This document shows, piece after piece, positions 22,371 to 29,641 of a DNA stretch of 64,000 nt. The translations under genes were made by a program, and so were the position numbers. The notes below the pieces were generated by a model that was not told the origin of the DNA, did no database searches, and saw only the letters and a program-made list of their open reading frames with translations. This DNA comes from Streptomyces typhae (GTDB lineage Bacteria > Actinomycetota > Actinomycetes > Streptomycetales > Streptomycetaceae): positions 154,494 to 218,493 of the forward strand of contig NZ_WPNZ01000014.1 in NCBI RefSeq assembly GCF_009755605.1, in the 5' to 3' direction. Position 1 is the stretch's first letter. The number at the start of each line of letters is the position of its first letter.

Positions 22371-23675
22371 TCAGCGGCCGAACGCAAGCCCCGACCCTTC
22401 CAGCTCGGCCCTGATCCCGTCCTTCCGCACCTTCACGTCGGCGAGCCGCACCGACCCGTCGCCCGGCAGCTCCGGGAGTTCGAAGGCGAGGGTGAGGCGG
22501 TCGGCGAGGACGGGCCGGGTGAGTTCGGACAGGCCCCGCAGCAGGGCGGGGTCGAGGCCGAGCCGCTTCAGGAGCGCGGGGTGGCCCATCGCCACGTCGA
22601 TCAGGTTGAGGCGCATCACGTCGTCGACGAACTGCGGGGACCCGGTGACGTCGTTGAGCCGGGCGTCGCTGCGCAGCGCTTCCCGTACGGCGTCGTCGGG
22701 CACGCCGAGCCGCTTCGCGATCGTGGGTACGGCGAGCAGGGCCTTCGCCTTGGCGGACTCGTCCGCCACCCGGCGGGCGCCCTTGCGGCTGAGGTGCAGG
22801 CCCTCGGACGCGCGGGGCCCCGGCCGGTAGGTGGCCATGTCGCCGATGCCCAGGCGCATCCGGTCGATGTCCGTGGCGACGCCGCGGTCGCCGTCGCGCT
22901 CGATGCGGGCGTCGGCGCGCACCTTCAGGTCGTGCCCGGCGACGGGCAGGGTGCCGCGGGCGTGGACCTGGTCGCGGCCGTGGCCGGTGAAGGTGACCTG
23001 GGAGGCGCCGAGCTCCCGGTTGAGGTCGTCGAAGGAGAGCAGCACCTCGCCGCGCATCCGCCCGATGACGGCGCCGTGCAGGGAGGTGAGCCCGTCGCCC
23101 TTCATGGTGACGTCCGTGGCGGTCGCGGAGACCTTGGCGAGCGAGACCCGGTCGGCGGCGACGTCGGGGACGGTCACCTTCACCTCGTCGAGGCGCTGGT
23201 CGAGGACCTGGGTGAGGAAGGGGAAGCCTTCGATGTCGACCTCGGGGGCCGCGCTCAGGCCGAGCTGCTCCTTGAGCTTGTCGGCGGCCTCGTGCTCGGC
23301 GTAGAGGAGGGCCCAGCGGTCGGCGAGGACGAGGAAGGCGGCGCCGACGGCGAGGGCGACGAGCACCTTCGCGGCCAGCGGGAGCCCGGCGAACCGGTTG
23401 CGGCGCCTGCGGCTGCCTCGCCGGTGGTTGGGCGGCTGCCAGGGCGCCTCGGCGTCGGCGCCGTCGGCGGGGTCCTCCTGGAGGAACTCCTCCAGCGGGT
23501 GGGGCGCGAGGGCCGCGAGTTCCTCGTACGGATTACGAGGAGACGTGACGTCTGCATGACGAGGAGACGTGACGTCCGCATGACGAGGAGACGTGATGTC
23601 TGCGTCGGTTTCGGGCGGATTTTCAGGCTGATTGCCAGGCGGACTTTCGGGGGCTATGCGGTGGGGGGAACGCAT
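22371..23675 (-). CDS. LmeA-like (DUF2993) protein with extended N-terminus
   Basis: 434 residues. An acidic, Pro-rich cytoplasmic head (1-105) containing the 8-residue repeat ADVTSPRH, a membrane helix (AAKVLVALAVGAAFLVLADR, about 107-126) and a DUF2993 domain with DKLKEQLGLSAAPEVDIEGF and PFLTQVLDQRLDEVKV. Longer than the paralogue at 11206-11958 because of the head and a C-terminal extension. A role in envelope lipid handling is inferred from LmeA. Confidence 0.8.
   Translation of the reverse strand: MRSPHRIAPESPPGNQPENPPETDADITSPRHADVTSPRHADVTSPRNPYEELAALAPHPLEEFLQEDPADGADAEAPWQPPNHRRGSRRRRNRFAGLPLAAKVLVALAVGAAFLVLADRWALLYAEHEAADKLKEQLGLSAAPEVDIEGFPFLTQVLDQRLDEVKVTVPDVAADRVSLAKVSATATDVTMKGDGLTSLHGAVIGRMRGEVLLSFDDLNRELGASQVTFTGHGRDQVHARGTLPVAGHDLKVRADARIERDGDRGVATDIDRMRLGIGDMATYRPGPRASEGLHLSRKGARRVADESAKAKALLAVPTIAKRLGVPDDAVREALRSDARLNDVTGSPQFVDDVMRLNLIDVAMGHPALLKRLGLDPALLRGLSELTRPVLADRLTLAFELPELPGDGSVRLADVKVRKDGIRAELEGSGLAFGR
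23533..23604. repeat. Three tandem 24-bp units at the start of the DUF2993 gene
   Basis: Units of 24 bp around ACGAGGAGACGTGACGTC, differing at a few bases, encode successive ADVTSPRH octapeptides in the cytoplasmic head. Confidence 0.85.
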
Positions 23676-23728
23676 CAGGTGATCTCACCATACGTTCACA
23701 CCCCACCCCAAGCTCGTTCGCCGGAGAG

Positions 23729-25564
23729 CTACTTCACAACGGTAATGCGGTCCGCCTTGGGCGGCGCGATCGGCTTGGCGGCCGAGGAGTTGGCGGTGAA
23801 GTAGTCGTTGAGCGCCTTCAGGTCGTCGGCGCCGACCAGCGGCTTCGTGCCCTTGCCGAGCTCGGCGAAGCCGTCGCCGCCGCCCGCGAGGAAGGAGTTC
23901 ATCGCGACGCGGTAGGTGGCGTCCGGGTCGAGCGGCTCGCCGTTCAGCCGCACCGAGCCGGCGACCACGCGGTCGGCGCCCGACTTGGTCATGTCCAGCG
24001 TGTACGTGAAGCCGTCGGAGACCTGGAGGATCTTCGGGGAGGCCTCGTTCGGGCCGCTGACCTGCTGTCGCAGCCCGGTGAGGAGCTGTGCGCCGGTGAG
24101 GTCGACCAGGTTCACGGTGTTGCTGAAGGGCTGCACGGTGAACGCCTCGCCGTACGTCACGACCCCGTCGCCCTCGCTGCCGCTCGCCTTGTGGACGAGG
24201 TCGGAGCGGATGCCGCCCGGGTTCATCAGGGCCAGGTCGGCCTCGGGGTCGAGGGACTTGGCGTGCGCGAGCTGGGCGTCGGAGATCAGGTCGCCGAGCG
24301 GGGACTCGGGCGTGCCCGCGCCGCGGCCGGGGATGTCGCCGGAGATGTAGCCGACGGGCTTGTTCGCGATGGGCGCGGCCAGCTTGTCCCAGCGGCCGAT
24401 GAGCCGGGTCATGTCGGCGGCCTTGGGCTGCGTACGGCTGACGACGTGGTTCGCCGACCGCACGCTGGTCCGCACGATGTCCTTGGTGCGGCGGTCGTAG
24501 GTGAGGGTGGTGTCCGTGTAGAGCTTGCCGTACGAGGACGCCGAGGTGACCATGCGCGGCTTGCCCGAGGGGTCCGGGATGGTGCACACGTACGCCTGGT
24601 GGGTGTGGCCGGTGACGATCGCGTCGACCTCGGGTGTGATGCCCTTGGCGATGGCGGTGATGGGTCCTGAGATGCCGTCGCCCGCGCCCGGGGAGTCGCA
24701 GTCGTAGTTGTAGGCCTGGCTCGCCGGGGAGCCGCCCTCGTGGATGAGGGTGACGATGGACTTCACACCCTGCTTGTCGAGGATCTTCGCGTACTTGTTG
24801 ACGGTCTCGACCTCGTCGTGGAACTTCAGGCCCTTGATGCCGTCGGCGGAGACGATGTCGGGGGTGCCTTCGAGCGTCACGCCGATGAAGCCGACCTTCA
24901 CGCCCTTGTGCTCCCACACCCAGTAGGGATCGAGGAGGGGCTTGCCGGTCTTCTCGTCGGTGACGTTCGCCGTGAGGTACGGGTAGTCGGCGCCCCGGAA
25001 CTCCTTGTCCTTGCCGTGCTTGTCCTTCTCGTAGCAGCCGTCCTTGGGGTGACAGCCGCCGTTCTGGATCCGCGCCAGTTCCTTGGCGCCCTCGTCGAAC
25101 TCGTGGTTGCCGACGCTGGAGACGTCCAGGTCGAGCTTGTTCATCGCCTCGACGGTCGGCTCGTCGTGGAAGAGGCCCGACAGGAGCGGGCTGGCGCCGA
25201 TCAGGTCGCCGGCCGCGGCGGTCACCGAGTACGGGTGGTGCTTGCGGGCGGTGCGCAGCGAGGTCGCGAGGTACTCGACGCCACCGGCGTCGATCTTCTT
25301 CTCGGTCCCGTCGGGCTGCTTCTCGACGACCTGCCCGGAGGAGCCCGCGGGTGTCTGGAGGTTGCCGTGGAAGTCGTTGAAGGACAGCAGCTGCACGTCG
25401 ACCGTGCGCTTCCCGCCCTTGGCGGCCGTGGCGCCCCCGCCGTCCTGCCCTGCGCTCGCGGGCAGCGCGGCAGCGAGCGCACCGACCGTCGCGATCCCCG
25501 CCGCGACGGCGAGCACCCGGGTGGTGCGACGCCTTGGCCTTCGATGCTGCGGTATGCCGGACAC
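23729..25564 (-). CDS. Secreted 5'-nucleotidase (UshA-like bifunctional metallophosphoesterase)
   Basis: 611 residues. A Tat-like signal peptide (RRPRRRTTRVLAVAAG ... ALPASAGQ, cleaved near residue 38) is followed by the metallophosphatase domain with LLSFNDFHGNL, AAGDLIGASP, VGNHEFDEG and VTGHTHQAY (dinuclear metal ligands), then the C-terminal nucleotidase domain (NPGGIRSDL, YGEAFTVQPFSN, MNSFLAGGGDGF). Releases phosphate and nucleosides from extracellular nucleotides. No PHO box is obvious upstream. No sortase signal at the C-terminus, so freely secreted. Confidence 0.9.
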   Translation of the reverse strand: MSGIPQHRRPRRRTTRVLAVAAGIATVGALAAALPASAGQDGGGATAAKGGKRTVDVQLLSFNDFHGNLQTPAGSSGQVVEKQPDGTEKKIDAGGVEYLATSLRTARKHHPYSVTAAAGDLIGASPLLSGLFHDEPTVEAMNKLDLDVSSVGNHEFDEGAKELARIQNGGCHPKDGCYEKDKHGKDKEFRGADYPYLTANVTDEKTGKPLLDPYWVWEHKGVKVGFIGVTLEGTPDIVSADGIKGLKFHDEVETVNKYAKILDKQGVKSIVTLIHEGGSPASQAYNYDCDSPGAGDGISGPITAIAKGITPEVDAIVTGHTHQAYVCTIPDPSGKPRMVTSASSYGKLYTDTTLTYDRRTKDIVRTSVRSANHVVSRTQPKAADMTRLIGRWDKLAAPIANKPVGYISGDIPGRGAGTPESPLGDLISDAQLAHAKSLDPEADLALMNPGGIRSDLVHKASGSEGDGVVTYGEAFTVQPFSNTVNLVDLTGAQLLTGLRQQVSGPNEASPKILQVSDGFTYTLDMTKSGADRVVAGSVRLNGEPLDPDATYRVAMNSFLAGGGDGFAELGKGTKPLVGADDLKALNDYFTANSSAAKPIAPPKADRITVVK

Positions 25565-25688
25565 GTGATCCCCCGGAGTTGATGTGAGACGACTGGGGCC
25601 GTCGGGCAGCCTATGGTCAACGCGCGTAGCGCAACAGAGGCTCGCTGGTTACAGCCTGATTGCCATTGAGCGAGCAGGATCTACGAGG

Positions 25689-26043
25689 CCCGTCCGTCGC
25701 TTGAGGACGAGCGCACAGCGCGATGCCCCACCCACCAACCGGCACACCCACAAGCCCGCCCGGCGCTTGAGGACGAGCGCACAGCGCGATACCCCACCCA
25801 CCAACCGGCACACCCACAAGCCCGTCCGGCGCTTGAGGACGAGCGCGCAGCGCGATACCCCACTCCACCGGCCGCAAGCCGCAAGCCGCAAGCCGCAACA
25901 GAGACAACCGCACACCAAGAGCCCGTCCGGCGCTTGAGGACAAGCGCACAGCGCGATAACCCACCCACCGGCCGCCAGCCGCAACAGAGACAACCGCCCA
26001 CCACAAGCCCGCCCGGCGCTTGAGGACAAGCGCGCAGCGCGAT
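25689..26043. repeat. Five direct copies of the dispersed intergenic repeat
   Basis: A 36-bp core (CCCGTCCGGCGCTTGAGGAC followed by GAGCGCACAGCGCGAT) starts at 25689, 25755, 25821, 25922 and 26008, all in one orientation. The first spacings are exactly 66 bp with the same filler (CCACCCACCAACCGGCACAC); later spacers carry CGCAAGC and CAACAGAGACAACCG repeats. It fills most of the 520-bp gap between the divergent nucleotidase and mshD genes; bases 25565-25688 hold the nucleotidase promoter region. Confidence 0.85.
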
Positions 26044-26084
26044 CTACCCGCACCAGGCGCCCCCGCCAGAACTACCCTCGAGCC

Positions 26085-27008
26085 ATGACTGACGACCGCC
26101 CCGCCCCGCCCCGCAAGATCGACCCCGTCGACGACCTCACGGCCGAGCAGGCCACCCGCGTCCTCGAACTGCTCGGCGAAGCCGCCCGTACCGACGGCCA
26201 GCAGGCCGTCTCCGAACAGGGGCGGCTGCAACTGCGCGGCGGCCCTCGCGAGGGCGTGCGGCACCTGCTGCTGTCCGTCGACGGCGAACTCGTCGGCTAC
26301 GCGCAGCTGGAGGACACCGACCCCGTCGAGGCCCCGGCCGCCGAGCTGGTGGTGCACCCCGGCCACCGCGGCCGCGGGCACGGCCGGGCGCTCGGCACCG
26401 CGCTGCTCGCCGAGTCGGGGCGGCGGCTGCGCGTATGGGCGCACGGCGGGCACTCCGCGGCACGCCACCTCGCGCAGGTCCTCGGCCTGACCCTGTTCCG
26501 CGAACTGCGCCAGATGCGGCGGCCGCTGGCCGGTCTCGAACTGCCGGACCCGGTGCTCCCCGAGGGGGTCCGGGTGCGCGCCTTCGTCCCCGGCGATGAC
26601 GACGCGGCGTGGCTCGCGGTGAACGCGGAGGCCTTCGCCCACCACCCCGAGCAGGGCTCCCTCACCCAGCGGGACCTCGACGACCGCAAGGCGGAGCCGT
26701 GGTTCGACCCGGCGGGCTTCTTCCTCGCCGAGCGCGAGGCCGACGGCGAGATCGTCGGCTTCCACTGGACGAAGACGCACGCGGCGGAGCGCCTCGGCGA
26801 GGTGTACGTCCTCGGGGTGCGGCCGGGCGCGCAGGGCGGCGGCCTCGGCAAGGCGCTCACCACGGTCGGCCTGCGGCACCTGGCGGCGTCCGGGCTGCCC
26901 ACGGCGATGCTGTACGTCGACGCGGACAACAAGGCGGCGGTGAGCGTGTACGAGCGGCTCGGGTTCGTGACGCACGAGACGGACCTGATGTACCGCACGG
27001 AGTCGTAG
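26085..27008 (+). CDS. mshD: Mycothiol synthase
   Basis: 307 residues, the acetyl-CoA:Cys-GlcN-Ins acetyltransferase that completes mycothiol. Two GNAT domains: the N-terminal one (LVVHPGHRGRGHGRALGTALL) is degenerate in activity in the family, the C-terminal one (YVLGVRPGAQGGGLGKAL, then MLYVDADNKAAVSVYERLGF) is catalytic. Length and the ATG at 26085 match other MshD proteins. Confidence 0.93.
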   Translation: MTDDRPAPPRKIDPVDDLTAEQATRVLELLGEAARTDGQQAVSEQGRLQLRGGPREGVRHLLLSVDGELVGYAQLEDTDPVEAPAAELVVHPGHRGRGHGRALGTALLAESGRRLRVWAHGGHSAARHLAQVLGLTLFRELRQMRRPLAGLELPDPVLPEGVRVRAFVPGDDDAAWLAVNAEAFAHHPEQGSLTQRDLDDRKAEPWFDPAGFFLAEREADGEIVGFHWTKTHAAERLGEVYVLGVRPGAQGGGLGKALTTVGLRHLAASGLPTAMLYVDADNKAAVSVYERLGFVTHETDLMYRTES

Positions 27009-27063
27009 CACGGCGCCTGTAGCGAGCCCGAGGGGGCGGCGTCCCTTGACGCCGTCCCCTCTC

Positions 27064-27107
27064 TTGCACCACCATTTCACTACTCAATTAGTGAAAGGGT
27101 GGTGCAA
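27064..27107. promoter_or_regulatory. 44-bp palindromic operator of the GntR-ABC operon
   Basis: Nested inverted repeats: outer arms TTGCACCACC / GGTGGTGCAA (10 bp, perfect) and inner arms TTTCACTA / TAGTGAAA (8 bp, perfect) around a 6-bp centre. It ends 4 bp before the GTG of the GntR gene and is AT-rich compared with its surroundings, so it should overlap the promoter and mediate autorepression. Confidence 0.7.
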
Positions 27108-27111
27108 GGCA

Positions 27112-27600
27112 GTGGTCGAGTACCGCATCGACCGGCGCAGCGGCGTCGCCACCTACCTCCAGATCGTCCAGCAGACCCGGCAGGCCCTGCGCCTCGGCCT
27201 GCTCGAACCGGGCGACAAGCTGCCGACGGCACGCGAGGTCGTCGAGGCCACCGCCGTCAACCCGAACACGGTCCTGAAGGCGTACCGCGAGCTGGAGCGC
27301 GAGGGCCTGGTCGAGGCCCGCCGCGGTCTCGGCACCTTCGTGCGCAGGTCCCTCGGCGGCGCCCCGGCCGACACCCCGCTGCACGGCGAGCTCCTGGAGT
27401 GGGCCACCCGGGCGCGCGCCGCGGGCCTGGACCGGGAGGACACGGCGGCGCTGTTCGCGGCCGTCCTGGAGGAGAAGTTCCCGCAGCCGCACGCCGCGCC
27501 GGAGCAGGCGGTCCCGCAGCCGCAGCCCCCGCCGGAGCGGACGCTCCCGCAGCCCCAGTCCGTACCGCACGGCACAACCACCGAAGGGGACCCCGCATGA
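27112..27600 (+). CDS. YtrA-type GntR regulator
   Basis: 162 residues from GTG 27112. Winged helix (VATYLQIVQQTRQALRLGLL, then GDKLPTAREVVEATAVNPNTVLKAYREL) with a short C-terminal dimerisation segment, the YtrA subfamily, which normally represses an ABC transporter operon next to it. The tail is Pro/Gln-rich (PQPQPPPERTLPQPQ). A 44-bp palindrome precedes the gene. Its stop overlaps the ATPase ATG (ATGA). Confidence 0.88.
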   Translation: MVEYRIDRRSGVATYLQIVQQTRQALRLGLLEPGDKLPTAREVVEATAVNPNTVLKAYRELEREGLVEARRGLGTFVRRSLGGAPADTPLHGELLEWATRARAAGLDREDTAALFAAVLEEKFPQPHAAPEQAVPQPQPPPERTLPQPQSVPHGTTTEGDPA

Positions 27601-28496
27601 CCGACACCGCCATCGAGGCGGCCGACCTCACCCTGGCCTACGGCCGCCGGCGCGAGCCCGCCCTGCGCGGCTGCTCGTTCCGCCTCGCCACCGGCCGCGT
27701 CTGCGCCCTCGTCGGTCCCAACGGCGCGGGCAAGTCGACGCTGCTCGCGCTGGCCGCGGGCCTGCTACGGCCGACGTCCGGCCGGCTCGCCGTCCTCGGC
27801 ACCACTCCGGCCGCCGCCCGGCCCAGGGTCGCGTACGTGGCTCAGGACAAGCCTCTCCACCCTGGGCTCAGCGTCGCCGAGACGCTCCGGCTCGGCGCCG
27901 AGTTGAACGCGGGGTCGTGGGACGCCGCACTCGCCGCCCAGGTGGCGGCCGACGGCGAGCTCGACCCGGGTGCCCGCGTGCGCTCGCTCTCCGGCGGCCA
28001 GCGCACCCGCCTAGCGCTCGCCCTCGCGCTCGGCAAGCGAGCCGAACTCCTGCTCCTGGACGAGCCGATGGCGGATCTCGACCCCCTGGCCCGCAACCGC
28101 CTGATGGGCACCCTGATGGCCGAGGCCGCCGAGCACGGCACCACGGTCGTGATGTCGTCCCACATCATCGGTGAACTCGCGGACGCCTGCGACCACTTAC
28201 TGCTCGTATCAGGCGGCCGGGTGCGGCTCGGTGGCGGCATCGACGACCTGGTGCACGCCCATGCCCTGGTCACCGGCACCGGCCGGGTGGCCGACCTGGC
28301 TCGGCACACGGTGGTGGAGTCCCGCGCCACCGGCCGCGGCCTGACCGCCCTCATCCGCACCGACGGCCCGGTGGACCCCGCCTGGGACGTCGAAGAGCCC
28401 TCCCTGGAGGAACTGTTGCTCGCTCATCTGCGCGCGCCGGACGCTCCCGCGCTGATCACCCCCGGCACCACCCCGACCCGGGCGGTGGCCGCGTGA
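27597..28496 (+). CDS. ABC transporter ATP-binding protein
   Basis: 299 residues. Walker A GPNGAGKST, Q-loop in AYVAQDKPLHP, signature LSGGQRTR, Walker B LLLLDEPMADLDP and switch His in MSSHII. The C-terminal 80 residues form the accessory domain common to YtrB/CcmA-like exporters. Co-translated with the GntR gene upstream and the permease downstream (GTGA overlap). Probably an efflux or envelope-stress transporter. Confidence 0.9.
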   Translation: MTDTAIEAADLTLAYGRRREPALRGCSFRLATGRVCALVGPNGAGKSTLLALAAGLLRPTSGRLAVLGTTPAAARPRVAYVAQDKPLHPGLSVAETLRLGAELNAGSWDAALAAQVAADGELDPGARVRSLSGGQRTRLALALALGKRAELLLLDEPMADLDPLARNRLMGTLMAEAAEHGTTVVMSSHIIGELADACDHLLLVSGGRVRLGGGIDDLVHAHALVTGTGRVADLARHTVVESRATGRGLTALIRTDGPVDPAWDVEEPSLEELLLAHLRAPDAPALITPGTTPTRAVAA

Positions 28497-29431
28497 GCGC
28501 ACCTCTGCTGAGCGGGACCCGCTGGGCCGTCCTGCGGCTGCACCGCGGGGCGCTGTGGGGAGCGGCGGCCTTCGCCGCGCTGGCCGTCCTCTGCACGGAA
28601 GTGCTCCGCCGCAGCGCGGAACACGCGGGAGCGGGCACCTTCCTCGGCTTCTCCGACCCGGGCACGTTCCTCGGGCAGTACCAGGAGAAGACCACCCTGG
28701 CGGTCCTGCTGTTTCCGGCCGTCATCGGCGCCTTCGTCGGCGGCCCGGTCCTCGGCCGCGAACTGGAGTCGGGGATCGACAAGTTCACCCTGACCCAGTC
28801 GGTCACGCCGAAGCGCTGGCTGACGGCCCGGCTCAACCTGTGCGCGGCCCTCGCGGTGGGCTCCGCGCTCGCCGCCCTCGTGGTGTTCCGGCTCTCCACC
28901 TCGGACACCATAGGCACCATGACCGCGCAGAACTGGATGCTGCGCGGCACCTACGAATCAACCGGCCCGGTCCTGGTCGCGTACTGCCTGTTCGCCGTGG
29001 GAACCGGCGCGCTGGCCGGGCTGCTGCTGCGCCGCACCCTGCTCGCCGTCGTCGCCGCGGGCGGTCTCACCGGTGCTCTGATGCTCGCGCTCGGCACCCT
29101 CCGCTGGGACCTGTATCCGGTTGCCACGGCCACCGGAGCGGCGACGGACGCTGCGAACGTCAGGATCCCAGGGCTGCCCACCGGGTCGTTCCTCGTGGAG
29201 AACGGGGTGCTGAACCCCGCGGGTGAACGCTTCGACGACCTCCACTGCCTCCCCGAGGCGGCACCGGGCACCGACTGCCCGGCGGACACCCGCGTCGCGG
29301 GCTGGTACGCCGACTACCACCCCCGCTCCCACTTCTGGTACGTACAGCTCATCGAAACCGGCATCGTCCTCGCCCTCGCGGCAGCGGCGACGTACGGGGC
29401 ATTCTGGATCCTGCGCCGCCGCACCCCCTGA
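28493..29431 (+). CDS. ABC transporter permease
   Basis: 312 residues from GTG 28493. Six hydrophobic segments: about 20-38, 64-84, 105-125, 152-172, 176-195 and the C-terminal LIETGIVLALAAAATYGAFW. A large extracytoplasmic loop (about 215-275) contains two Cys (DDLHCLPEAAPGTDCPA) that may form a disulphide. Partner of the ATPase upstream in a YtrA-regulated operon; substrate unknown. Confidence 0.85.
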   Translation: MSAPLLSGTRWAVLRLHRGALWGAAAFAALAVLCTEVLRRSAEHAGAGTFLGFSDPGTFLGQYQEKTTLAVLLFPAVIGAFVGGPVLGRELESGIDKFTLTQSVTPKRWLTARLNLCAALAVGSALAALVVFRLSTSDTIGTMTAQNWMLRGTYESTGPVLVAYCLFAVGTGALAGLLLRRTLLAVVAAGGLTGALMLALGTLRWDLYPVATATGAATDAANVRIPGLPTGSFLVENGVLNPAGERFDDLHCLPEAAPGTDCPADTRVAGWYADYHPRSHFWYVQLIETGIVLALAAAATYGAFWILRRRTP

Positions 29432-29447
29432 GAGCCCGGCCCGTGGT

Positions 29448-29479
29448 CGCCTGGGGGTTCCGATGCGACCCCCCAGGCG
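29448..29479 (+). terminator. Terminator of the GntR-ABC operon
   Basis: CGCCTGGGGG and CCCCCAGGCG, perfect 10-bp stem with a 12-nt loop, 17 bp after the permease stop. Confidence 0.75.
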
Positions 29480-29641
29480 TCATGTCGGCGTAACCATTGA
29501 TTCAGACAGCCTTGCGAAGCTCAGGCAATGCAGCCCCCCACCGAGTCCACGCCGGACGGAGCGCGCCCGAACGGTAAGGCCCGTCCCGCGCCCCAGGGCT
29601 CCGGCGCGCCCGGAAGGGGTGCGGCGCGGAAGAATAGGTCC

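Noticed and set aside
23690..23728. GTTCACA ... GTTCGCC repeats resembling a PHO box
   Set aside because: Units match 22 bp apart only and the intervening unit (ACCCCAA) does not fit; position beside the DUF2993 start is suggestive but too weak.
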